Assembly (NCBI GenBank): GCA_038326165.1
Contig: JBBQJT010000018.1
Coordinates: 1 to 51,824, forward strand
Length of the DNA stretch: 51,824 nt
Direction: 5' to 3'
From: JAEUUM01 sp038326165
GTDB lineage: Bacteria; Bacteroidota; Bacteroidia; Chitinophagales; Saprospiraceae
The position numbers and the translations under genes were made by a program. The notes under the pieces were generated by a model. The model did not search any database, was not told where the DNA came from, and saw only the letters and a list, made by a program, of their open reading frames with translations. Shown piece after piece: positions 35,848 to 43,350 of this stretch. Within the stretch, counting starts at the first letter, position 1. Each line of letters begins with the position of its first letter.

Positions 35848-35857
35848 CAATATTTAA

Positions 35858-36595
35858 TTAAGCAGCAGCATATTTCTTATCAGAAATTGCAATGCTGTAT
35901 ACAACTAGTCCAAAACCAATTTTATTTATTGCATCAGCTATATTGTAAAATAAGTTGATGTCAGTTGGTTGTAGTACCCCACTCAACCAACCACCTGGCA
36001 TTGCCATGTAACCAATTGGGTAAATTGCCCATCCTACCAATACAAACCAAGCTAATGCTTGAATACCTTGCTTAACAGCTGGATTGTTAGAAGCGTCCGC
36101 CAACTGTCTTGCTTCACCTAGCCAAGCAGAATATAGGATGTAAACATACCCAAGTGTTGAAATAACACCCCACATGACAGAGTGACTTGTAGAACCATCA
36201 GTAAATGCTTCACCTATGTAACCAGCTACTAGCATCACTACAGATGCCAAAATTAACTTCCACATGAATGAACTTTTAGCACCAGCTGGTTTCAACAACA
36301 GGTAAAACTCTAAACACATCAAAGGAACAGTAAGTGTCCAGTCAATGTAACGAAGCGCTGTAGGAGTTTCTTGAGTTGCAGTGTAATAGTCGCGCATGTA
36401 GTAATAATGCACAGCAGCAATACCAGTAATTAGTCCAGAAACCAAAAGTGAAGTTTTCCACTTGTCGTCTACTTGACTTCTTTCAAAAAAGAAAAATACA
36501 GAAGCGGCTAACATAGCCATGTAACCAGTAAAAAATGTAAACGCTACAGGATCATCTACTGGAATTTTCACGATGTCTAGAAAAAAGAGATTCAT
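35858..36595 (-). CDS. Light-driven proton-pumping rhodopsin, green-tuned proteorhodopsin type
   Basis: A 245-residue seven-helix retinal protein. Helix C reads RYIDWTLTVPLMCLEF: acceptor D85, T89 and donor E96 form the DTE motif of outward proton pumps (D97, T101, E108 in proteorhodopsin). M93 is at the spectral-tuning position 105, where L or M gives green and Q gives blue absorption. H63 matches the counterion-linked histidine 75. K225 in DAINKIGFG binds retinal. G143 in helix E aligns with F152 of proteorhodopsin and with the glycine of xanthorhodopsin that makes room for a carotenoid antenna. blh follows on the same strand. A weak box CATCTTTG lies upstream at 36647-36654. Confidence 0.95.
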   Translation of the reverse strand: MNLFFLDIVKIPVDDPVAFTFFTGYMAMLAASVFFFFERSQVDDKWKTSLLVSGLITGIAAVHYYYMRDYYTATQETPTALRYIDWTLTVPLMCLEFYLLLKPAGAKSSFMWKLILASVVMLVAGYIGEAFTDGSTSHSVMWGVISTLGYVYILYSAWLGEARQLADASNNPAVKQGIQALAWFVLVGWAIYPIGYMAMPGGWLSGVLQPTDINLFYNIADAINKIGFGLVVYSIAISDKKYAAA

Positions 36596-36926
36596 AAGTT
36601 AATTGGTTTAGTTTAAAGGTTAACAATGTGTTAAGACAATGGTTCACAAAGATGGTATTTATTTTTAGAAATAGACTGCCAGCAACTATTATTTTGCAAA
36701 ATAAAACTTTGTTCATTTTTCTTAAAATTAAGCAACATCTCATTCCGTATTATATTCTGTTTATATGTTTATATTTTTAATATTTATCTTCTATTATTAA
36801 TATTATAAAATTTATTTAATTTACTAAAATGCATAAAAAGTATAATCACTTGTTTTTAACTTATCAACATTAGTCTTAAATAAAAATGTTTATTTTAGTG
36901 CTTTTGACCAAATTCCATGGTATTTT
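36596..36926. other. AT-rich upstream region of the rhodopsin gene
   Basis: This stretch lies between the rhodopsin start and the broken gene at 36927. The minus strand carries CATCTTTG at 36647-36654, a one-mismatch -7 box 51 nt before the rhodopsin ATG. From about 36760 to 36900 the DNA is extremely AT-rich. No gene or operator was recognised. Confidence 0.4.
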
Positions 36927-37440
36927 ATGTCGATCACTAATGCCCAAAACTCCAATAATTCCGATAAAATAGAAACTTTTAAGCTTTGCAACTTAGAATA
37001 TCCTAACTCCATAATTCACGCTTGTCTTGCTGAATTTAAGCAACACCTTGGTCGCTTTATTGACCAAAAGCATGTTTTATTGCACAATAAAAAAACTTAA
37101 TTGGTCACGCATTTTCCTCTAAAAGAGATATTGAAATGTGGTTAGCTCTAGTTATTGAAAATCGAATCATAGGCTTGGATATAATAGTACCCTACTCAAA
37201 AAACGAAAAGAAGAAAGACCAAATCTGGTTGGTTGGGTGATTGATCACAACAATGATTTTAGAAGTGATGGCAACACCTACATTTCGCCACTTGATTTAT
37301 ACTTAAAAAATGGGTTTTATATTTTTCCTGATTGCCTATTTGAAACCGAAAAAATATCGATAGCAAAGAATGAACGGAATAGCGTTTTACGTATGTTATT
37401 CAGAATAGGAATATGGCAAAATGTAATGAAATTCACCTAA
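36927..37440 (+). pseudogene. Broken gene of unknown family, two single-base frame disruptions
   Basis: Three collinear reading-frame pieces: MSITNAQ... to a stop at 37098; IGHAFSSKRDIEMWLALVIE... to a stop at 37238; and a last piece with WVIDHNNDFRSDG...YLKNGFYIFPDC to 37440. Each shift is repaired by adding one base, in the A7 run at 37089-37095 and the G3 run at 37235-37237. The restored protein would have about 171 residues, with no signal peptide or membrane segment. The middle and last pieces have coding-like composition. I do not recognise the family. The changes are either true decay or homopolymer errors in the assembly. Confidence 0.55.
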
Positions 37441-37512
37441 AATTAATATCAGATCTAAAATTTCATGAAGTAGCTTTACCTGATTGAAATACATCTCAAT
37501 CATTTATACAAC

Positions 37513-38574
37513 ATGAAAAAAAGAGGAAACACTCAAAAAAGGTTACTTTTAATTTTTGCGATTATTTTATTTAGCAATCTGCTTTTTGCACAAAAACAAG
37601 TGCATAAAATTGCGTTCGGCTCTTGCAGTTCGCAGGATCGTCCCCTTCCAATATTTGATCTGGTAGTCAAACATGATCCTGACCTATTCATTTTTCTGGG
37701 AGACAATATCTATGGAGATACTCAAAATATGGATACACTAAAAGCCAAATATGCCAGACTTGCCTCCAAATCAAGTTTCGAAAACCTAAATTCACATGTT
37801 GAAATAATTGCTACTTGGGATGATCACGATTTTGGCTGGAACGATATTGGACGCCACTACCCTTTCAAAAAGGAATCCAAAGAAATTTTTCTGCAATTCT
37901 TCAACGAAGCCCAAAATTCTGAACGATGGAATCACGAAGGAATTTACACTTCCTATAATTACAAATCCGGCAAGAAAACCGTCCAAATAATACTACTCGA
38001 CAATCGAACCTTCAGAGATAACTTAAAACCTTATCAAGGTGAATTCAGTAAAGATAAACGGTATTTTTACGAATTGGATTATGCCCCTTACCAGCATAGC
38101 GATTCTACTTTTTTGGGTGATATTCAATGGAATTGGCTGGAAGCAGAACTGATGAAACCTGCTGATATCAGAATTATAGGAAGCGGTTCTCAATTTGGGA
38201 TTGAATATAACGGCTATGAATCTTGGGCTAATTTTCCAAACGAGCAAAAAAAGTTTCTCAATCTGATAAAAAAAACGAGAGCTGAGGGCTTGTTTTTTAT
38301 TTCAGGTGATGTCCATTATGCCGAAATTTCTAAACTTACCGAAAAAGATCTTTATCCCATTTATGATGTGACTTCCAGTGGATTGTCCTCAACATGGCAT
38401 TTTGCGACACCCAATAAGAATAGAATAGAAGGCCCCGTAATGGAAAATCATTTTGCCATGATTACTATTGGTAAAAAAAATAAAAACCCCAAAATAAAAT
38501 TTGAAATCTGGGACATCCTCGACAACCAAAGAGTAGAATATACCATCAAACTCCAAGAAATCAAGTTTAAGTAA
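37513..38574 (+). CDS. PhoD-like alkaline phosphatase/phosphodiesterase, exported
   Basis: A 353-residue exported metallophosphoesterase. The signal peptide is MKKRGNTQKRLLLIFAIILF...FAQ. The PhoD-like motifs follow: IAFGSCSSQDRP, DLFIFLGDNIYGD (metal aspartate), IIATWDDHDFGWND, and FFISGDVHYAEIS near residue 265. The family acts on phosphodiesters or phosphomonoesters and often serves phosphate scavenging. No Pho box was identified. Confidence 0.85.
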   Translation: MKKRGNTQKRLLLIFAIILFSNLLFAQKQVHKIAFGSCSSQDRPLPIFDLVVKHDPDLFIFLGDNIYGDTQNMDTLKAKYARLASKSSFENLNSHVEIIATWDDHDFGWNDIGRHYPFKKESKEIFLQFFNEAQNSERWNHEGIYTSYNYKSGKKTVQIILLDNRTFRDNLKPYQGEFSKDKRYFYELDYAPYQHSDSTFLGDIQWNWLEAELMKPADIRIIGSGSQFGIEYNGYESWANFPNEQKKFLNLIKKTRAEGLFFISGDVHYAEISKLTEKDLYPIYDVTSSGLSSTWHFATPNKNRIEGPVMENHFAMITIGKKNKNPKIKFEIWDILDNQRVEYTIKLQEIKFK

Positions 38575-38646
38575 TTTACATTAAAAATTGGTCAAAAAAG
38601 TAGCTTGCAAGAAGTATTGTGTAATTTTGAACAATAAAAATAATCA

Positions 38647-39162
38647 ATGGATAAAATTGTTCTGTTTAATGAAAAACAAAGTTTCAATCAAAAATGGATT
38701 ACTCTATTCTTCATTGCAATTAATGGTGTTTTTGTGTTTGCCTTCGTAAAACAATGCATACTAGGAATTCAGCTTGGCGACAAACCTATAAGTAACCAAT
38801 CAGTTATTATTCCGGCACTCCTATTTGGCATATTTACTTTTCTATTTTATCAAATCAACCTCATGACCACAATAACTGAGGAGGGTATTTATTTCAGATT
38901 TCGGCCATTTCATTTCAAGTACAAGTTTTATTCTTGGGATAAAATTGCTAAAGCTTACGTCCGAAAATACAATCCATTGACTGATTTTGGTGGTTGGGGA
39001 ATTAGATTTGGTGCTGATAATATGGCTTATAATATCTCAGGCAATATTGGCTTACAAATAGAATTCAGAGACAAATCAAAAGTATTAATTGGAACAAAAA
39101 AAGGGCATGAAATCGAAACAATACTTGCCAAGCTTCCTGCAAAAGGGATTCCACCAAATTGA
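38647..39162 (+). CDS. Two-helix membrane protein of unknown function
   Basis: A 171-residue protein with two hydrophobic segments (about 18-38 and 52-72) and a cytosolic or periplasmic C-terminal domain with beta character (ITEEGIYFRFRPFHFKYKF, YSWDKIAKAYVRKYNPL, VLIGTKKGHEIETIL), reminiscent of bacterial PH-like domains. I do not assign it to a family with confidence. A TAnnTTTG box (TAATTTTG, 38622-38629) precedes the ATG by 17 nt, so it has its own promoter. Confidence 0.7.
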   Translation: MDKIVLFNEKQSFNQKWITLFFIAINGVFVFAFVKQCILGIQLGDKPISNQSVIIPALLFGIFTFLFYQINLMTTITEEGIYFRFRPFHFKYKFYSWDKIAKAYVRKYNPLTDFGGWGIRFGADNMAYNISGNIGLQIEFRDKSKVLIGTKKGHEIETILAKLPAKGIPPN

Positions 39163-39236
39163 TTAATGATCCTAACTTATTTATTCCAATTCAACCGATT
39201 ACCAAGCTTAGATTGTAATCAACTCTAATAAAATAT

Positions 39237-39244
39237 TAACTTTG
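39237..39244 (+). promoter_or_regulatory. -7 promoter box TAACTTTG of the Fnr-type gene, close to the ATG
   Basis: A full TAnnTTTG match ending four bases (CAAT) before the ATG at 39249. Confidence 0.6.
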
Positions 39245-39248
39245 CAAT

Positions 39249-39962
39249 ATGTCGTTTGATCATAACATTTTAGCGGATTGTAACCATTGTAGCAAGCGTT
39301 TTACCAACATATTCTGTCAGGCAAAATTTGATTCCATGCAAGAAATCAATACTGAAAAAGTATGTACAGTTTACAGAAAAGGAGAAAATATTTTTAAGGA
39401 AGGAACACGACCACATGGAGTATTTTGTGTGAATTATGGAAAAATAAAACTTTCACATTTGGGAGCTGATGGCAAGGAACAGATTACCAGATTGGTAAAA
39501 GCTGGAGACCCATTGGGCTATCGAGCTTTGTTAGGCGGCGACAAATATAGTTCAACTGCCATTGCAATTGAAGACAGCGGAGTGTGCTTTATTCCCAAAG
39601 AACTTTTCATGGGAATATTACAAAAAGATAGTTCTCTAGCGCTTGAAATGTTGAAACTGCTTTCGGACAATCTCAAAAAAGCCGAGCAACAAATAACCAA
39701 CCTGGCTCAAAAACCAGTTCGAGAAAGACTGTCTGAAGCAATTCTTTTTATCAAAGAAACTTATGGTTTTGAAGAAGACGGTCAAACCATAGATGCTGCC
39801 TTTAGCCGAGAAGATATTTCCAACATCGTCGGCACTGCTACCGAAACAGTAATTCGATTGCTTTCTGAGTTGAATAAAGAAAAAGTTATTCAATTGGTCG
39901 GAAAAAAGATACTCATTCTTGACCTGAATAAGCTGGTAAAAATAGCAAACCTTTACGATTAA
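39249..39962 (+). CDS. Crp/Fnr family regulator with a probable oxygen-sensing Fe-S site
   Basis: A 237-residue transcription factor: a cAMP-receptor-type sensor domain (about 30-150), a dimerisation helix (to about 170) and a helix-turn-helix (about 195-220). The N-terminus has C11-X2-C14-X8-C23. An internal C113 in SGVCFIPKELF aligns with C122 of E. coli FNR (SMVCEIPFETL). These four are the ligand set of FNR, with wider spacing in the N-terminal group (X8 rather than X5). The recognition helix GTATETVIRLLSEL keeps the glutamate and arginine that read the TGA core but has isoleucine where FNR has serine 212. It precedes the cbb3 genes and probably controls them through AACATGA-N6-TCATRTT sites. 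Confidence 0.85.
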   Translation: MSFDHNILADCNHCSKRFTNIFCQAKFDSMQEINTEKVCTVYRKGENIFKEGTRPHGVFCVNYGKIKLSHLGADGKEQITRLVKAGDPLGYRALLGGDKYSSTAIAIEDSGVCFIPKELFMGILQKDSSLALEMLKLLSDNLKKAEQQITNLAQKPVRERLSEAILFIKETYGFEEDGQTIDAAFSREDISNIVGTATETVIRLLSELNKEKVIQLVGKKILILDLNKLVKIANLYD

Positions 39963-39969
39963 GATTAAG

Positions 39970-39989
39970 AACATGATAAATGTCATGTT
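39970..39989. promoter_or_regulatory. Operator palindrome AACATGA-N6-TCATGTT
   Basis: A perfect 7+7 inverted repeat with a six-base spacer (TAAATG) just after the Fnr-type gene. It contains the TGA-N6-TCA core common to FNR and CRP sites and has no T tract after it. Its centre is 51.5 bp before the box GAATTTTG at 40031. It matches the site at 43083 in 13 of 14 arm positions. Confidence 0.75.
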
Positions 39990-40030
39990 TAGGTATTGAT
40001 TTAATCATTGTCTCAATCAATGTTTTCTTA

Positions 40031-40038
40031 GAATTTTG
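40031..40038 (+). promoter_or_regulatory. Putative -7 box GAATTTTG
   Basis: One mismatch to TAnnTTTG, 11 nt before the ATG at 40050. It is accepted because it lies at the same distance from the upstream palindrome as TAATTTTG does at the ccoS promoter. Confidence 0.5.
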
Positions 40039-40049
40039 CATTTATAAAA

Positions 40050-40571
40050 ATGGACAATTCTATGGTAAACTATTCCGATATACACCTCTCAGATTTAAAA
40101 AATCTATCCCTTAAGTCATTCACGGAGGTACTTATCAATGATTTCTACCCTTTTTTGTTTTCAGAACTTAACAACGCTGAGAAAAGCACAAGCTATCTGA
40201 AATCGGAATTTGATATAGGCATTATTGAATCCATTAACCAAAAAATATACAACGACTTTGATGAAATGTTTAGAAAGGAAAAATTGGTGCTTTTCCCGTT
40301 TATACTAAAATTAGAGAGCGAGAATAAAAAATCTGAAACCTGCTCTCCTTTCAAGAACACAAAAGCACATTTCACCTCAATCATCAAAAATATCGAGGAT
40401 GCGCTAAAATTATGCAATGAAATAAAAAAGCGCGAAAACAAAGCAATAGCCATTTTTGCACTTTTAGAAACCTACGAACACTTTAAAGGCACTATGATTG
40501 AACTTCAAAATATCAAAGACAGAAATTTCTATCTTCAATTTAAGAGTTGCAGTGGCTGTCAAAAGATCTAA
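40050..40571 (+). CDS. Hemerythrin-like (RIC/YtfE-type) helical protein lacking a key ligand
   Basis: A 173-residue, mostly helical protein. MFRKEKLVLFPFILKLES strongly resembles the hemerythrin/RIC segment HMQKEEQILFPYIKKLE, but the histidine is replaced by methionine. The next helix (KNTKAHFTSIIKNIEDALKLC) resembles its partner and keeps one histidine. The first histidine helix is not evident (NDFYPFLFSELN). A di-iron site as in YtfE therefore looks incomplete. The C-terminus has a CSGCQ pair. It lies 9 nt before ccoI and behind the Fnr-type operator, so a role in metal or nitrosative handling during cbb3 assembly is a guess. Confidence 0.6.
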   Translation: MDNSMVNYSDIHLSDLKNLSLKSFTEVLINDFYPFLFSELNNAEKSTSYLKSEFDIGIIESINQKIYNDFDEMFRKEKLVLFPFILKLESENKKSETCSPFKNTKAHFTSIIKNIEDALKLCNEIKKRENKAIAIFALLETYEHFKGTMIELQNIKDRNFYLQFKSCSGCQKI

Positions 40572-40580
40572 ACTCAACAA

Positions 40581-42974
40581 ATGAAGGTTCAATACAAGGT
40601 TTCATGTTACCATTGCGGCGAAGATTGTATTGATGAAACAATACAATTTCACAACAAATCCTTTTGTTGTGTTGGATGCAAGAGTGTTTATTCCATACTG
40701 AACCAACACCAATTAGATGGATACTATTGTCTGAATGAAAATCCTGGAAACTCGTTTGCTCCTATAAATGAGGCAAAATTTCAATTTCTTGATGACCCCA
40801 CTGTTGCTGATAAAATCATAAGCTTCAAAAACGAAAAGCAAACTCAAGTTCAACTTTATTTACCACATATACACTGCAGTTCATGCCTTTGGCTTCTGGA
40901 GAATCTTCATAAATTAAATGAGGGAATCATCTCATCCCAAGTAAATTTTGGTGAGAAAAAAGTGAGTATTTCATTCTATCATCAACTATTATCGATAAGA
41001 AAATTGGCGGAATTACTGGCATCGATCGGATATGAACCATACATAACATTGCAAGATTATGATAAAAAATCGGCGGCACCAAAATCTAGAAAAACAGCCA
41101 TAAAACTTGGCTTAGCAGGGTTTTGCTTTGCGAATATCATGTTGATAAGTTTTCCTGAATATCTTGGTTTGGAATACCAGGATAATGCCTTGTTATTGAC
41201 GATATTGAGATATACCAATCTGTTTTTGTCACTCCCTATTGTCATTTATGGTGCACAAGAATTTTATCAGAATGCCTGGTCAAGTTTAAAGCATAGATTC
41301 TTGAATATTGACGCGCCTATTGCATTGGCAATTAGTATTACTTTTATCCGCAGTGTTTACGAAATTGTATCGAATACTGGTGCTGGTTATCTGGACAGCA
41401 TGAGTGGAATCGTGTTTTTCATGCTAATAGGTAGATCCTTGCAGCATAAAACTCATACCAACTTAAAATTCAACAGAGACTTTCAATCATTCTTTCCAAT
41501 CTCAGTTACAGTCATAAAAGATCACGCTGAAATTGTCACACGAGTTCAAGACATAAAAGAAGAAGATCTCCTTGAACTTCACCATCAGGAAATAATCCCA
41601 ATCGATTGTATGCTCAGCTCAAGAGCGGCTGAAATAGACTACAGTTTTGTTACCGGTGAAAATGAAATCGTAAAACTCAAAACTGGCGAATTGATATACG
41701 CTGGTGGCAAGATCATGAACACTGCTGTTGAAGTAATTGCAGTAAAAGAATTCTCACAAAACAGCTTTACAGAGCTTTGGAATAACCAAATCTTCAAAAA
41801 ATCAAGCAATAAACATGCAGACTTCATAGATACAATCAGCAAATACTTTGCCCTTGTTTTGCTTTGCATTGCTTTTTCGGCGTTCATTTACTGGCAATAT
41901 GTCAATCCTGAAAATGCCTGGAACGCCATGACAGCGGTACTCATTGTAGCTTGCCCCTGTACTTTGCTTTTGGCCTCGACCTACACATTTGGTTTTATCA
42001 TTGAGTTGTTCGCAGAGGAAGGTCTTTTTGTTAAAAATCCATCCACTCTGATTAACATCAACAAAATCAATCACATCGTTTTTGATAAAACGGGTACACT
42101 TTCAGATGCCAATCAACAAAACATTAAATTACAAAGCCAAAACTGCGGCCAGTACGATATTGACCTTGTAATTTCAGCTCTCAAGCAATCTACGCATCCT
42201 TTGAGCAAAGTAATTGCAAACAATTATCCTGGTGCTGAAAAATTTGAGATTGCAAACATCAAAGAAACAGAAGGTCAGGGCTTAGAAGCTTGGTATTGTG
42301 ATGCTTACATAAAAATTGGGAAGGCAGAATTCATAGGTATTGATGAAATTAATCATGCACTAGGCTCATGTATTTATTTTTCAATTGACAACTCAAAAAC
42401 TGGATATTTTGAGGTTTCCCATATCATCAAAAACGGTATTGAAGGTTTAATAAACAAGTTAAAACCCTTTAAATTAAGTTTATTAAGCGGCGATAATGTC
42501 ACTTCCGCCACACAAATGAAGTCCTTATTCCCTCAAGGCTCTGAAATCCTATTTCAACAAACTCCTCAACAAAAACTTGATCACATAAAACATTTACAAG
42601 CAGGGCATCAAGTTGTAATGATGGTTGGTGATGGCATCAATGATGCTGGAGCTCTCAAGCAAAGTGATGTTGGAATCTCTATCGTTAACAACAGCTTTTC
42701 CTTTTCTCCCGCCTCTGACGCAATACTGAATGCCAGCCAGGTTTCTAATTTGTATCGATTTATTGGAGCCACTAAGGATGTTAAAAATCTTATTATAGGT
42801 ACATTTATCTATTCCCTCATATACAATACCATCGGCATTTCGATAGCTGTAAGCGCGAATATGAAACCAGTTTTAGCAGCAATTTTAATGCCTGCTTCAT
42901 CTATTAGTGTAATTCTAATTGCATTTGTAGGTACAAAGTGGATTCATAAAAAACACTTCGGCACCTCGATTTAG
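40581..42974 (+). CDS. ccoI: Copper-translocating P-type ATPase of the CcoI type
   Basis: A 797-residue inner-membrane P1B-ATPase that exports copper for cbb3 oxidase assembly. The N-terminal zinc-ribbon-like region has CYHCGEDC and FCCVGC. A ferredoxin-like metal-binding domain at about 90-155 has HCSSCLW. Membrane segments include the ion-binding VACPCTLLLAS. TGEN lies in the actuator domain, DKTGT is the phosphorylation site, THPLS is the HP motif in the nucleotide domain, and GDGINDAGAL follows. The N-terminal cysteine region and cco context identify CcoI/CtpA rather than the detoxifying CopA. Its unit starts with the hemerythrin-like gene. Confidence 0.92.
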   Translation: MKVQYKVSCYHCGEDCIDETIQFHNKSFCCVGCKSVYSILNQHQLDGYYCLNENPGNSFAPINEAKFQFLDDPTVADKIISFKNEKQTQVQLYLPHIHCSSCLWLLENLHKLNEGIISSQVNFGEKKVSISFYHQLLSIRKLAELLASIGYEPYITLQDYDKKSAAPKSRKTAIKLGLAGFCFANIMLISFPEYLGLEYQDNALLLTILRYTNLFLSLPIVIYGAQEFYQNAWSSLKHRFLNIDAPIALAISITFIRSVYEIVSNTGAGYLDSMSGIVFFMLIGRSLQHKTHTNLKFNRDFQSFFPISVTVIKDHAEIVTRVQDIKEEDLLELHHQEIIPIDCMLSSRAAEIDYSFVTGENEIVKLKTGELIYAGGKIMNTAVEVIAVKEFSQNSFTELWNNQIFKKSSNKHADFIDTISKYFALVLLCIAFSAFIYWQYVNPENAWNAMTAVLIVACPCTLLLASTYTFGFIIELFAEEGLFVKNPSTLININKINHIVFDKTGTLSDANQQNIKLQSQNCGQYDIDLVISALKQSTHPLSKVIANNYPGAEKFEIANIKETEGQGLEAWYCDAYIKIGKAEFIGIDEINHALGSCIYFSIDNSKTGYFEVSHIIKNGIEGLINKLKPFKLSLLSGDNVTSATQMKSLFPQGSEILFQQTPQQKLDHIKHLQAGHQVVMMVGDGINDAGALKQSDVGISIVNNSFSFSPASDAILNASQVSNLYRFIGATKDVKNLIIGTFIYSLIYNTIGISIAVSANMKPVLAAILMPASSISVILIAFVGTKWIHKKHFGTSI

Positions 42975-43082
42975 CATATTTGGACACAATCTTTAGCTTC
43001 TGACTGCAAAGTTTATGGCAAACTAACAAAAAAGCTTAAGTAACGTGCAATATTCTTTTATGCGAGAAGCCCAATCAAACTT

Positions 43083-43102
43083 AACATGACAAAAATCATA
43101 TT
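43083..43102. promoter_or_regulatory. Operator palindrome AACATGA-N6-TCATATT
   Basis: Inverted repeat with spacer CAAAAA upstream of ccoS. Its centre is 51.5 bp before the -7 box at 43144, which places it near -62 from the expected transcript start, a class I activator position. It is nearly identical to the site at 39970. Confidence 0.75.
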
Positions 43103-43143
43103 TTGGTTTGACTAAATCCATTTTATTCGATAGACCCACCCTT

Positions 43144-43151
43144 TAATTTTG
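43144..43151 (+). promoter_or_regulatory. -7 promoter box TAATTTTG of the cco operon
   Basis: A full TAnnTTTG match 29 nt before the ccoS ATG. No obvious -33 TTG element accompanies it, as expected for an activator-dependent promoter. Confidence 0.65.
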
Positions 43152-43180
43152 TACGGTATAAAAACAAAAACATTTGCTTT

Positions 43181-43345
43181 ATGAATACCATTATTTTTTT
43201 GCTTTTTGTTAGTCTCATTGTAGGAATAAGCTTTTTGCTGGCTTTTTTTTGGAGTGTGAAAAACGGACAATTTGATGATGACTATTCTCCGGCTCATCGT
43301 ATTTTTTTTGACGACACTATTAACAAAACCAAAAGCAAGAACTAA
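43181..43345 (+). CDS. ccoS: cbb3-type oxidase assembly protein CcoS
   Basis: A 54-residue protein found by reading the gap before ccoN. It starts MNTIIFLLFVSLIVG, has one membrane segment (about 4-24), then FFWSVKNGQFDDDYSPAHRI, which matches the CcoS pattern of a tryptophan, a G-Q-F/Y-D-D motif and a conserved H-R-I. CcoS is needed for cofactor insertion into CcoN. It begins the structural cco operon and ends 5 nt before ccoNO. Confidence 0.9.
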   Translation: MNTIIFLLFVSLIVGISFLLAFFWSVKNGQFDDDYSPAHRIFFDDTINKTKSKN

Positions 43346-43350
43346 CTACA

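Noticed and set aside
36855..36870. DnaA box (TTATCAACA) and replication origin in the AT-rich region.
   Set aside because: Only one imperfect box was seen, without a cluster or neighbouring dnaA or dnaN.
37237..37440. Independent 67-residue gene.
   Set aside because: Its frame continues the two preceding pieces after a one-base repair, so it is the tail of a broken gene.
39970..39989. Terminator of the Fnr-type gene.
   Set aside because: The stem is AT-rich with a six-base loop and no T tract follows. The matching, identically spaced site before ccoS favours an operator.
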